Below the pieces are notes generated by a model. That model did not search any database and had not been told where the DNA came from. It worked only from the letters and a program-made list of their open reading frames with translations. Of a DNA stretch of 64,000 nucleotides, positions 9,364-18,927 are shown in pieces (within the stretch, counting starts at the first letter, position 1; every line of letters starts with the position of its first letter). The stretch spans positions 2,769,501 to 2,833,500 of the forward strand of contig CP070233.1 in the NCBI GenBank assembly GCA_017355425.1. Direction: 5' to 3'. This stretch comes from Dolichospermum sp. DET69. GTDB lineage: Bacteria; Cyanobacteriota; Cyanobacteriia; Cyanobacteriales; Nostocaceae. The translations under genes were made by a program, and so were the position numbers.

Positions 9364-11460
9364 ATGTTGAAAATTTTTGCAGATAGAGGTGGCACATTTA
9401 CAGATATTGTTGCTGTCACCAATAATCAGACAATTATAGACAGATTATCAAACAATACAGAACGGTTTTTAATTGTTACTCTTCCTAACCAAGAATGGGT
9501 AATAGTCTATAAATTATTATCAGAAAATCCTGAACAATACGAAGATGCAGTTATTCAAGGGATTCGGGATATTATCGGCATTTCTAGTTATGAACCCATT
9601 CCCTATCAAACAATAGAAGTAGTGAAAATGGGAACAACAGTAGCTACAAATGCGCTGTTAGAAAGACATGGAGATAGGGTAGTTTTGCTCATTACTAAAG
9701 GCTTTCAAGATGCCTTGAGAATTGGCTACCAAAATCGCCCAAATATCTTTGCCAGGCAGATAATTTTACCTACTATGCTTTATGAACAAGTAGTTGAGAT
9801 AAATGAAAGATATGATGCTCATGGAAATGAATTAATTTCCGTCAATATTGAACAAGTTAGCAATGATTTACAAACAATTTACAACACAGGAATTAGAAGT
9901 TGTGCCATTGTTTTCATGCACAGCGATCGCTATCCCCAACATGAACAACAAGTAGCCCAAATTGCCCAAGAAATCGGCTTTACACAAATCTCCATATCCC
10001 ATCAAGTCAGTCCCTTAATGAAACTCGTTAGTAGAGGAGATACCACCGTCGTTGATGCCTATTTAACTCCTATTCTCCGTCGCTATGTTAACCAAGTAGC
10101 TAGTCACTTACCCAACGTTAGATTAATGTTTATGAAATCAGATGGAGGGTTAATCGACGCAGACCAATTTCAAGGTAAAGATAGCATTTTAAGTGGACCG
10201 GCTGGTGGTATTGTCGGTGCAGTTGAAACTAGCAAAAGAGCAGGATTTGATTTAATTATCACCTTTGATATGGGAGGAACAAGTACAGATGTGGCTCACT
10301 TTAAAGGAGAATATGAAAGAGAACTAGATTCAGAAATTGCAGGTGCAAGAATGCGAGTTCCCGTATTATCAATTAACACCATTGCAGCCGGAGGTGGTTC
10401 AATTTTATATTTTGATGGTTCGAGTTATCGTGTTGGACCCGAATCTGCGGGATCAAATCCAGGCCCTGCTGCTTATCGGCGTGGTGGACCATTAACAGTG
10501 ACAGATGCTAATATCATGTTAGGAAAAATTCACCCCCAATATTTTCCCGCAGTTTTTGGGAGTGAAGGTAAATTACCTTTAGATCAAGAAATTGTCATTC
10601 AGAAATTTAGAGAATTAGGAAAACAGATTAAATCTGTCACTAAAAATCATCAAACTTCTGAACAAATAGCATCAGGTTTTATTGCCATTGCTGTGGAAAA
10701 TATGGCAAATGCTATTAAAAAAATCAGCCTTCAACGAGGTTATGATGTTAGTGAATATGTACTTTGTTGTTTTGGTGGTGCAGGAGGACAAGTTGCTTGT
10801 TTAATTGCTGACACTTTAGGAATGAAAAAGATATTTCTTCACCCTTTTGCGGGAGTTCTTTCTGCCTATGGAATGGGTTTAGCTGATGTCAGAGTTAACA
10901 GAGTTACAGGAGTAGAACAACCTTTAAATCAAACATTAATTCCTCAATTACAGAAATTAATGGTATCTTTAGAAACCCAAGCTCGGAGTGAGTTAAACCA
11001 GCAACAAAAAACAGCACTTGAAGAAGTAATTAAAAAAGTTAATTTAAAATATGAGGGAACGAACTCTATTTTAACCGTTGCTTTTACCTTAGATATCACA
11101 GGAATGCAACAACAATTTGAAATTGAACATAAATCACGTTATGGTTTTATGCAAACAGAAAAAGTCTTAATTGTTGAATCTATTTCTGTAGAAGTAATTC
11201 AAAAAATGGATACTCCTGAAGAACCTATAATAATTCGTCAACGCCCTATAGAGGAAAAACCCCAACCTGTTAAAATCGTGAAAATGTTTACTGCTGAAAA
11301 ATGGCATGATACACCAGTTTATCTGCGAGAAAAATTACAACCAGGAGATAATATAAATGGTGCTGCAATCATTGTTGAAAAAATCAGTACAATAGTAATT
11401 GAACCGAATTGGCAAGCAAAATTAACTGAACGTAATCATCTAATTTTATCTAGAAAGTAA
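9364..11460 (+). CDS. hydantoinase/5-oxoprolinase family protein, A subunit
   Basis: An ATP-dependent amidohydrolase subunit of the HyuA/OplA family (698 aa). Visible are the N-terminal ADRGGTFTDIVAV nucleotide-binding motif, MGTTVATNALLERHGDRV, the internal FDMGGTSTDVA phosphate motif, the Gly-rich INTIAAGGGSI, GPESAGSNPGPAAYRRGGP, and CCFGGAGGQVACLIA. An extra segment of about 30 residues appears between the first motif and KLLSENPEQYEDAV, where relatives usually go straight on. The B subunit lies 840 bp downstream, separated by a Uma2 gene. The likely substrate is 5-oxoproline (glutathione salvage) or a hydantoin; sequence alone does not decide. Confidence 0.9.
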   Translation: MLKIFADRGGTFTDIVAVTNNQTIIDRLSNNTERFLIVTLPNQEWVIVYKLLSENPEQYEDAVIQGIRDIIGISSYEPIPYQTIEVVKMGTTVATNALLERHGDRVVLLITKGFQDALRIGYQNRPNIFARQIILPTMLYEQVVEINERYDAHGNELISVNIEQVSNDLQTIYNTGIRSCAIVFMHSDRYPQHEQQVAQIAQEIGFTQISISHQVSPLMKLVSRGDTTVVDAYLTPILRRYVNQVASHLPNVRLMFMKSDGGLIDADQFQGKDSILSGPAGGIVGAVETSKRAGFDLIITFDMGGTSTDVAHFKGEYERELDSEIAGARMRVPVLSINTIAAGGGSILYFDGSSYRVGPESAGSNPGPAAYRRGGPLTVTDANIMLGKIHPQYFPAVFGSEGKLPLDQEIVIQKFRELGKQIKSVTKNHQTSEQIASGFIAIAVENMANAIKKISLQRGYDVSEYVLCCFGGAGGQVACLIADTLGMKKIFLHPFAGVLSAYGMGLADVRVNRVTGVEQPLNQTLIPQLQKLMVSLETQARSELNQQQKTALEEVIKKVNLKYEGTNSILTVAFTLDITGMQQQFEIEHKSRYGFMQTEKVLIVESISVEVIQKMDTPEEPIIIRQRPIEEKPQPVKIVKMFTAEKWHDTPVYLREKLQPGDNINGAAIIVEKISTIVIEPNWQAKLTERNHLILSRK

Positions 11461-11543
11461 ACTTATAGCAATTTTATGGAAATCTGCGTTTATCTGCGTT
11501 CAATTAATGCTAAGATCAATAAACAACTACTTGGTATCATATC

Positions 11544-12224
11544 ATGATGATTACTCAAGAATTAGTATCTGAACAAAATATCTTCCCAGATGTAATTTTT
11601 CCTCCCAGCGATTTATATAGTGATGAACCTCCCGTGGAAACAGAACTACATTTAGAGCAAATTATGCTCTTAATCAAATGTCTTAAATGGTTATGGAAAG
11701 ATAGAACAGATTTCTATGCTGCGGGAAATCTGAGTATTTATTATAGTCCTCACCAAAGAAAAACAGAAAATTTTCGGGGTCCTGATTTTTTTGTAGTTTT
11801 AGGAACTGAACTTAAAACCCGTAAAAGTTGGGTAGTGTGGGAAGAGAATGGTAAATATCCTCATGTAATTGTCGAAATTCTCTCACCAACAACAGCAAAG
11901 ACAGATAGAGAATCTAAAAAACAACTTTATCAAGATACTTTCCGCACACCAGAATACTTTTGGTTTGACCCCTATACATTAGAATTTGCAGGTTTTCATT
12001 TAGTAGATGCTAAATATCAACCTATCAAAGCCAACGAGCAAGGACATTTATGGAGTGAACAATTAGGCCTATTTTTGGGAATTTTTAATGGTTTATTACG
12101 TTATTTCACCCCAGAATCAAGTTTAGTACCCACACCTGAAGAAACCGCAAAACGTGAAACTCAACGAGCAGAACGTTTAGCTGCAAAATTGCGGGAATTA
12201 AATATTGATCCAGATACCATCTAA
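11544..12224 (+). CDS. Uma2 family putative endonuclease (copy between hydantoinase subunits)
   Basis: A 226-residue protein of the cyanobacteria-expanded Uma2 (DUF820) PD-(D/E)XK family. The core is GPDFFVVLG (Asp), then VIVEILSPTTAKTD (Glu-x-Ile in place of ExK), and RTPEYFWFDPYTLEFAGF. The C-terminus has the usual coiled ETAKRETQRAERLAAKLRELNIDPD tail (residues ~200-226). The function of these proteins is unknown. It sits between the hydantoinase A and B genes in the same direction, 83 bp after A and 75 bp before B, which looks like an insertion into an operon. Confidence 0.88.
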   Translation: MMITQELVSEQNIFPDVIFPPSDLYSDEPPVETELHLEQIMLLIKCLKWLWKDRTDFYAAGNLSIYYSPHQRKTENFRGPDFFVVLGTELKTRKSWVVWEENGKYPHVIVEILSPTTAKTDRESKKQLYQDTFRTPEYFWFDPYTLEFAGFHLVDAKYQPIKANEQGHLWSEQLGLFLGIFNGLLRYFTPESSLVPTPEETAKRETQRAERLAAKLRELNIDPDTI

Positions 12225-12299
12225 AAAACAATTTGTAGGTTGGGTAGACGCTCATGTTACCCAACATATCCTTAATCTTAAAATTAATTTAGTCAAAAA

Positions 12300-13841
12300 A
12301 TGTCCACCACATCTCAACCAGATCCCGTTCGTTTAGAAATATTTAAAAATCTTTATCAATTTATCGCGGAACAAATGGGAATTGTTCTCCAAAACACAGC
12401 AACATCAGTCAATATCAAAGAACGACTAGATTTTTCCTGTGCTATTTTTGATGCTGCTGGTTTATTAGTTGCCAATGCTCCTCATATTCCCGTACATTTA
12501 GGCTCAATGAGTGATAGTGTTCGCAGTCTAATTAATGATCAAGGTGACAATATTAAACCGGGAAATATTTATTTATCAAATAACCCCTATAACGGGGGAA
12601 CACATTTACCTGATGTCACAGCAATTACCCCAATTTTTAATGCAGAAAATCAAGAAATTATTTTCTATGTTGCATCTCGTGGACACCAAGCAGATATAGG
12701 TGGCATTACTCCCGGTTCTATGCCTCCTCATAGTACCACAGTAGAAGAAGAAGGAGTTATATTTGATAATTTTCTCTTAGTAGAACAGGGAGAATTTCAA
12801 GAAACAGCCGTGAGAAATTATTTATTAAATCATCCCTATCCTAGCCGTAATCCTGACCAAAATATTGCCGATTTTAAAGCCCAAATTGCTGCTAATGCCA
12901 GGGGATTGCAAGAACTTGGCAAAATGGTTAATCAATATGGACTAGAAACAGTCCAACTTTATATGCAGTTTGTTCAAGAGAATGCAGAGGAATCAGTCAG
13001 ACGGGCAATTGATATTTTGCAAAATGGCTCATTTATTTATGAAATGGATAATGGGGCAAAAATTCAAGTTAAGGTAATAATTAATCGAGAAAATCGCAGT
13101 GCTAAGATTGATTTCACTGGTACATCTGCACAACTAAATAGTAATTTCAATGCTCCCAAGGCTGTAACCCAAGCAGCAGTTTTATATGTATTTAGGACAT
13201 TAGTTGATAATAATATTCCCCTCAATGCTGGTTGTCTCAAACCTTTAGAAATTATTATTCCTCAAGGTTGTATGTTGAACCCAACTTATCCAGCAGCAGT
13301 AGTAGCCGGAAATGTTGAAACTTCCCAAACTATCGTTGATGCTTTATATGGTGCTTTGGGTATCATGGCCGCTTCCCAGGGAACAATGAATAATTTCACT
13401 TTTGGTAATCAAAAATATCAATATTATGAAACTATTTGCGGTGGTTCAGGTGCAGGAATTGATTTTGATGGGACTGATGCAGTTCATACCCACATGACTA
13501 ACTCACGTTTAACTGATCCAGAAGTTTTAGAAACTCGTTATCCTGTCCAGGTAGAAAGTTTTAGTTTGCGTCCCCATAGTGGAGGAAAAGGCAAATATTC
13601 GGGAGGTAATGGGGTAATCCGTCGGATTAAGTTTTTAGAACCAATGACGGCTAATATTCTTTCGGGCCATCGTCGTGTTCCTCCCTTTGGATTACATGGT
13701 GCAGAAGCAGGAAAAGTAGGATGTAACTGGGTACAGCGTCAAAATGGCACTGAGGAGATTTTAAGCAGTACCGCAACTGTAGAGATGCAACCAGGAGATA
13801 TTTTCGTGATTGAAACTCCCGGAGGTGGGGGTTTTGGTTGA
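12300..13841 (+). CDS. hydantoinase B/5-oxoprolinase family protein, B subunit
   Basis: A 513-residue HyuB/oxoprolinase B subunit. Conserved stretches seen: [81 protein letters not shown], and the C-terminal [15 protein letters not shown] ending that is diagnostic. It should form a complex with the A subunit at 9364. A small inverted repeat (TTGGGTAGACG...TTACCCAAC) lies in the gap upstream. Confidence 0.93.
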   Translation: MSTTSQPDPVRLEIFKNLYQFIAEQMGIVLQNTATSVNIKERLDFSCAIFDAAGLLVANAPHIPVHLGSMSDSVRSLINDQGDNIKPGNIYLSNNPYNGGTHLPDVTAITPIFNAENQEIIFYVASRGHQADIGGITPGSMPPHSTTVEEEGVIFDNFLLVEQGEFQETAVRNYLLNHPYPSRNPDQNIADFKAQIAANARGLQELGKMVNQYGLETVQLYMQFVQENAEESVRRAIDILQNGSFIYEMDNGAKIQVKVIINRENRSAKIDFTGTSAQLNSNFNAPKAVTQAAVLYVFRTLVDNNIPLNAGCLKPLEIIIPQGCMLNPTYPAAVVAGNVETSQTIVDALYGALGIMAASQGTMNNFTFGNQKYQYYETICGGSGAGIDFDGTDAVHTHMTNSRLTDPEVLETRYPVQVESFSLRPHSGGKGKYSGGNGVIRRIKFLEPMTANILSGHRRVPPFGLHGAEAGKVGCNWVQRQNGTEEILSSTATVEMQPGDIFVIETPGGGGFG

Positions 13842-13883
13842 TGCACATTTTGCACCATGATCTTATGAACCTTGATTCCGTAG

Positions 13884-13900
13884 GGTGGGCAATGCCCACC
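13884..13900. repeat. palindrome GGTGGGCAATGCCCACC
   Basis: The same 17-bp palindrome as at 2299, 2414 and 57189, 43 bp after the hydantoinase B stop. No T run follows. Confidence 0.75.
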
Positions 13901-13987
13901 ACACTGTTATGGAGAGGGGTAATATATGAGTTGATTCGTGACAACTTAGGTTTTCTGATTAATTGTTACAGTAGGGTTAAGAGTTAA

Positions 13988-14175
13988 GAGGTTGTTTGAT
14001 AGCGAAGCGTGGCGTTAGCCATAAAGTATTAGATGAAACCGATAATCTCCAAAAACCTAACCCCCCTGCCCCCCTTCCCTACTAGGGAAGGGGGGTTTCA
14101 AAGTCTCTCCCCGCTTCGCGGAGAGGTTTACAAGAGGGGTTTGTTTATACATTAAAAACTTTTTCATTCATCCTC
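13988..14175. mobile_element. MITE of the GAGGTTGTTTGA family (MITE-2), TAA target duplication
   Basis: The left end TAA|GAGGTTGTTTGA and the diverged right end CTTTTTCATTCATCCTC|TAA match the ends of the elements at 22282 and 61270. The interior holds two hairpins: CCCCCCTTCCCTA-C-TAGGGAAGGGGGG (14069-14095) and CTCTCC...GGAGAG (14105-14125). It has no coding capacity. This explains most of the 400-bp gap before the SPFH gene. Confidence 0.7.
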
Positions 14176-14242
14176 TAAGAAAAATCATTCCCTGCTCATG
14201 TAGTGATAACTTGGATAATTATTTGCTGAAAAAGGTACATAT

Positions 14243-16336
14243 ATGAAAAGCTTTCCATTTTCCCTTGGTAAAAGTAAGCAAAATAAATTTGTCACCTTGG
14301 CTACATCTGCAATTGCAGCCTTAGCCTTAGTAGGTGGTGTTAATGCTGCCAATGCCACTTCCATAAAAGTGCTGACAGAAAAAGAATTAACTTCCGGATC
14401 AATTCCCTATAATCAAAAGCAACCCGTAGTTACTCAATCAGTAACTCGCCAAATTCCCTATCAAGCCATGGGGATTGAACCGTTGATCATTATTCCTGTG
14501 ATCATTATTGGTGGTTGTTTCTTCTTTGGGGGACTGGTAGTTATCGGTGAACGGGAAGTGGGGATTGTGGTGAAAAAATTCACCCTTTCCGGTAAAGGAC
14601 TACCTCCTGGGAGATTAATCGCCCTCAATGGTGAAGCGGGTTTACAAGCCGATACCCTCGCCCCTGGTTGGCACTGGGGTTATTGGCCTTGGCAATATGC
14701 AGTTAAAAAAGAGTCGGTAATTGTTGTCCCCCAAGGTCAAATCGCTCTGATTGTCGCCGCCGATGGGGCTTCTAACCCACCAGAACGGATTTTGGGCAAA
14801 ATTGTCGAATGTGATAATTTTCAAGATGCTCGCAAATTTTTGACCAAAGGTGGGGAAAAAGGCCGACAAATTGCTTTTATCACCGCAGGTACTTACCGGA
14901 TCAATACCGCATTATTTAAAGTTATCACATCTGCAAATTCTAGTAGTGATGGTATGCGACCAGAACAATTGCATATTTATGAAATAGCACGAGAAAAAGT
15001 GGGTATTGTCACTACTTTAGATGGTTTACCAATTGCCACAGGTGAGATTGCTGGAAGGATTATTCCTGGTCATAATAATTTCCAGAATGGTCAAAAATTT
15101 ATTGATGCTGGGGGACAACGGGGTTTGCAAGAACAGGTATTATTATCAGGTTCTTGGAATCTTAACCCTTGGTTGGTAAATATTGAACAAGTGGCAATGA
15201 CGGAAATTCCTATCGGTTACGTCGGTGTGGTAATTTCTTTCGTAGGTGAAGAGCAAGAAGATGTCAGCGGCGCATCTTTCACTCATGGTAATTTGGTAAA
15301 TCAAGGACATAAAGGTGTTTGGGTAGAACCTCTGTATCCAGGTAAACATCCACTCAACACTAAGGTGATGAAAGTTGAATTAGTCCCAACAACTAACATC
15401 GTCTTGAATTTTACCGATAGAATTAGCGGTCAACATGGATACGATAGCAATTTAACGGCGCTAAAACTCCTGTCCTTTGATGGTTTCAGCTTTGATTTAG
15501 AGATATTCCAAATTATTCACATTGGTGCTTCAGATGCACCGAAAGTGATTTCTCGCTTGGGTTCAATGCAAAACGTCATTGATCAAGTTTTGCGTCCAAT
15601 TGTGGGTAATTATTTCCGCAACTCTGCTCAAGAATACACTATTTTAGATTTCTTGATTGCGCGCAGTGAACGTCAAGTAGAAGCATCTGAATATGTTAAA
15701 ACTGCCTTGCGTGCTTATGATGTACAGGCTGTAGATTCTTTAATTGGTTTGATTACACCACCAAAAGAGTTGATGCACACATTGACAGATCGTAAAATTG
15801 CGGAAGAACAAAAGAAAACTTACGAAGTTCAGCAAATGGCAGAAACCCAACGGCAAATGCTAGTGAGAGAAACTGCTTTAGCCGATATTCAAGAAGAGAT
15901 GGTAGAAGCAGAACAAAATGTGCAAATAGCAGAGTTGAAATCTCAAGCTGCAATTAAAGAAGCTAATGGTGAAGCCGAAGCAACTAAACTCAAAGACTTA
16001 GCTAAGGCAGAAGGTATTCTTGCCACCGGTAACGCCAAAGCAGAAACCTACCGGACAGGGGTACAAGCCTTGAGTTTACAGGGTTACACGGCTATGCAGT
16101 TAATGCAAATTGTAGGCGATCGCAATGTCCGCATTATTCCTGATATTATAGTTGGTGGTAATAATGGTAGTAATAACGGTTTAGCAGATGGTTTGTTGTC
16201 TATGATTCTTTTGAATCAAACTAATAGTAAAACCCATCTAGAATCGAAAATCCCTACACCCCCACCTCTTCCTAATTCTGTAGTTGCTAAAGCTGAACCA
16301 ACTCATCAGAATGGTCAGAATATAGGTTTAAGTTGA
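14243..16336 (+). CDS. SPFH/band-7 (flotillin-like) protein with N-terminal secretion-like segment
   Basis: A 697-residue protein. Residues ~15-40 (KFVTLATSAIAALALVGG...ANA) look like a signal peptide, and residues ~82-105 are a strong membrane segment (LIIIPVIIIGGCFFFGGLVV). Repeated SPFH-like beta regions follow, with REVGIVVKK, KVGIVTTLDG and IPIGYVGVVIS each starting a similar unit. The C-terminal third is a charged coiled coil with E-A-E/A-K-A repeats (EANGEAEATKLKDLAKAEG), as in flotillins. A Pro-rich tail follows. Role: probably a membrane scaffold. The gene is preceded by a MITE and stands alone. Confidence 0.85.
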   Translation: MKSFPFSLGKSKQNKFVTLATSAIAALALVGGVNAANATSIKVLTEKELTSGSIPYNQKQPVVTQSVTRQIPYQAMGIEPLIIIPVIIIGGCFFFGGLVVIGEREVGIVVKKFTLSGKGLPPGRLIALNGEAGLQADTLAPGWHWGYWPWQYAVKKESVIVVPQGQIALIVAADGASNPPERILGKIVECDNFQDARKFLTKGGEKGRQIAFITAGTYRINTALFKVITSANSSSDGMRPEQLHIYEIAREKVGIVTTLDGLPIATGEIAGRIIPGHNNFQNGQKFIDAGGQRGLQEQVLLSGSWNLNPWLVNIEQVAMTEIPIGYVGVVISFVGEEQEDVSGASFTHGNLVNQGHKGVWVEPLYPGKHPLNTKVMKVELVPTTNIVLNFTDRISGQHGYDSNLTALKLLSFDGFSFDLEIFQIIHIGASDAPKVISRLGSMQNVIDQVLRPIVGNYFRNSAQEYTILDFLIARSERQVEASEYVKTALRAYDVQAVDSLIGLITPPKELMHTLTDRKIAEEQKKTYEVQQMAETQRQMLVRETALADIQEEMVEAEQNVQIAELKSQAAIKEANGEAEATKLKDLAKAEGILATGNAKAETYRTGVQALSLQGYTAMQLMQIVGDRNVRIIPDIIVGGNNGSNNGLADGLLSMILLNQTNSKTHLESKIPTPPPLPNSVVAKAEPTHQNGQNIGLS

Positions 16337-16396
16337 AATATTACAGCACTTCCCGGTATTATCAAGCATAGATATTAAGGATAAAACTCTTGTGGT

Positions 16397-16413
16397 GCGG
16401 GCATCTTGCCCGC
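16397..16413. repeat. palindrome GCGGGCATCTTGCCCGC
   Basis: A 7-bp inverted repeat with a 3-base loop, preceded by TTGTGGT. It is related in style to the larger hairpin at 33634-33699 and lies in the gap between the SPFH gene and DUF29 copy 2. Confidence 0.55.
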
Positions 16414-16520
16414 TAATAGTGTACCTCACAAAAGATGAAATCCTCTGTAACTAGATTATACCAATTCACAAAAATCTTGATATACTAATAACTATCTACC
16501 ATCCAGGTGCGCCTATCCTT

Positions 16521-16973
16521 TTACACATCAATGGGTAAATAATTGTTATCTAATAATTGTGCCAGAGTGTAAGGACATTTTTCTGGGAAAATAGTTAAAT
16601 CAGTTTTAATTTTCACAAAATCAACCGCACTTTCATAAATATTTTCTAAATCATCCTCTAACTTATTCCTTAAATTCGTCGTTAAATGATTATTCAAATC
16701 ATATCTAAAAGTTTTAATTTCTCCAAGCCAATGACGATAGTTTCTTTCATATTCTACCTGCCAATATTGAAGTAATAATAAATGAATAATAATCTGTCTT
16801 AAAAGACTTTTGGCTTTAGCTAGATCTCTTTTACCCAAACTGATTAATTCCTCAATTAAGTTTTCTATATCGAGTTGATTAAACTGTTTTTGTTTTAATA
16901 ATTCAATAGTTTCTTCTAACCATAAACTATCATCGGTTTCATAAAGTTGTTTTAAGTTGGTAGTAATTCTCAT
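16521..16973 (-). CDS. DUF29 family protein (copy 2)
   Basis: A 150-residue DUF29 protein: YETDDSLWLEETIELLKQKQ at the N-terminus, the LDIENLIEELISLGKRDLAKAK helix, LLLQYW, and the C-terminal FPEKCPYTLAQLLDNNYLP. Function is unknown. The 5' part of this gene is repeated in decayed form at about 17916-17979, beyond the toxin-antitoxin pair. The DUF29-fabG junction was therefore duplicated around that cargo. Confidence 0.88.
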   Translation of the reverse strand: MRITTNLKQLYETDDSLWLEETIELLKQKQFNQLDIENLIEELISLGKRDLAKAKSLLRQIIIHLLLLQYWQVEYERNYRHWLGEIKTFRYDLNNHLTTNLRNKLEDDLENIYESAVDFVKIKTDLTIFPEKCPYTLAQLLDNNYLPIDV

Positions 16974-17121
16974 ATTTTTACCTTTTCAAATTCTCAATTA
17001 TCTGCAATCTCTATCAAAGAATCCTCTAGAATAAAGGAAAACAAGCATCGCTGAAACTGTTGTGTAGTTAAGATTCCAGTTTTAGCAGACAATTTTCCCG
17101 TTTTGTTCAAGTTATGTCCTC

Positions 17122-17240
17122 ACCAAATTATTCTAAAATAATTAGCGCGGTATCTCCAAGATTGAGGCAAAATAGATGAGTTTATTAAAAGATCAGGTTG
17201 CAATTGTCACAGGTGCATCACGAGGAATTGGTAGAGCGAT
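17122..17240 (+). repeat. left copy of duplicated DUF29-fabG junction (fabG upstream region and start)
   Basis: This stretch matches 18016-18135 over its whole ~119 bp, with roughly eight differences by eye. It includes the sequence upstream of fabG (ATTAGCGCGGTATCTCC) and the first 21-22 codons. The match ends at GCGAT, in the middle of what is a HIP1 octamer (GCGATCGC) in the intact gene. Together with the DUF29 remnant at 17916-17979 it makes a direct repeat of the old gene junction on either side of the toxin-antitoxin pair. Confidence 0.9.
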
Positions 17241-17250
17241 TTTTCTATAA
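17176..17250 (+). pseudogene. truncated fabG 5' fragment
   Basis: Reads [19 protein letters not shown] then RAIFL and a TAA. The first 22 residues are those of the intact fabG at 18071 (one substitution, V to I), including the NAD(P)-binding TGASRGIG. After the GCGAT breakpoint the sequence is unrelated. It may still be translated as a 24-residue peptide but cannot be an enzyme. Confidence 0.88.
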
Positions 17251-17289
17251 AATTAGACTGGCTTTAGGTTGGTTTCTCAAATAAGTGAT

Positions 17290-17310
17290 ATAATAATATT
17301 TAATTATTAT
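17290..17310. promoter_or_regulatory. possible autoregulatory operator of the toxin-antitoxin pair
   Basis: Inverted repeat ATAATAAT-5-ATTATTAT, 15 bp before the antitoxin ATG. Antitoxins of the Phd/YefM type commonly repress their own promoter by binding such palindromes. The assignment is by position only. Confidence 0.4.
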
Positions 17311-17324
17311 TTATCAACCAGAAT

Positions 17325-17588
17325 ATGTTAAAATACCTAACGATTACGGAAGCGCAAGAGCAACTTTTAGATTTACCAGATGATATAAAAGAAGAGCCAA
17401 TAATTATTACTAAACATGGTAAACCAGTAATAGCAGCAATTAGTTTTGAGCAATATGAATCTTTACTAGAAACTCTGGCAATTTTATCTGATAAAGAATT
17501 TACCCAGCAACTACAAGAAAGTATAGCTCAAGGAGAGAGGGGAGAAACTATTAATTGGCATGATGCAAAACTCAAACTCGGACTCTGA
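17325..17588 (+). CDS. Phd/YefM-type antitoxin
   Basis: An 87-residue protein with the YefM/Phd N-terminal fold: TITEAQEQLLDLPDDIKEEPIIITKHGKPVIAAI, of which ITKHGKPVIAAISFEQYESL is the diagnostic part. The C-terminal ~30 residues are the acidic toxin-binding tail. The toxin gene overlaps the 3' end by 26-29 bp, so the two are translationally coupled. The pair is enclosed by duplicated DUF29-fabG junction sequence. Confidence 0.9.
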   Translation: MLKYLTITEAQEQLLDLPDDIKEEPIIITKHGKPVIAAISFEQYESLLETLAILSDKEFTQQLQESIAQGERGETINWHDAKLKLGL

Positions 17589-17907
17589 ACTACCACAACC
17601 CGATAATATTGAATTTCAAATCCAGTTAACACCTCTAGCAATAGAGATGTTAGCAAATATTAAAGATAAACGTCACCAGCAAGCGATAAATTCACGTATT
17701 GATAAGTTAAAAATAGACCCAGAAAAACAAGGAAAGCCTTTAACTGGAAAGCTGATCAATTATCGCAGTGTTAGGGCTGTTAGTCAACGCTATCGGATAC
17801 TTTATAAAGTAGAACTTGATCAAGTGGTGGTTTTAGTAGTTGGTGTTGGCTTACGAAAAGAAGATGATAAAGGGGATGTTTATAATCTCCTTCAGAAATT
17901 ATTATAG
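17560..17907 (+). CDS. RelE/ParE-type toxin
   Basis: A 115-residue RelE-superfamily toxin: IQLTPLAIEMLANIKDKRHQQ, then INSRIDKLKIDPEKQGKPL, YRSVRAVSQRYRILYKVE and VVVLVVGVGLRKEDD. RelE members are ribosome-dependent or free mRNA interferases; ParE members target gyrase. The C-terminal region is of the 'YRILYKV...VGVGLRKE' kind common in cyanobacterial RelE/YafQ-like toxins. Two adjacent ATGs (17560, 17563) are possible starts inside the antitoxin gene. The stop at 17907 is immediately followed by the right junction repeat. Confidence 0.87.
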   Translation: MMQNSNSDSELPQPDNIEFQIQLTPLAIEMLANIKDKRHQQAINSRIDKLKIDPEKQGKPLTGKLINYRSVRAVSQRYRILYKVELDQVVVLVVGVGLRKEDDKGDVYNLLQKLL

Positions 17908-17915
17908 AAATTTTA

Positions 17916-18811
<896 letters not shown>

Positions 18812-18846
18812 TTTGTCAGTTGTCAGTGGGAAGAATTTATGCTTCT

Positions 18847-18927
18847 ATTCCCTATTCCCTGTTCCCTGTTCCCTGTTCCCTGTTCCCTATTCCCTGTTCC
18901 CTGTTCCCTATTCCCTGTTCCCTGTTA
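18847..18927. repeat. heptanucleotide STRR (TTCCCTG/TTCCCTA) overlapping a gene end
   Basis: About eleven tandem heptamers. They run into the 3' end of the minus-strand gene at 18852, where they are read as GNREQGIGNREQG-type residues. Confidence 0.9.

Noticed and set aside
13651-13944. 97-codon minus-strand frame
   Set aside because: Antisense to the clear end of the hydantoinase B gene and runs through a palindromic repeat.
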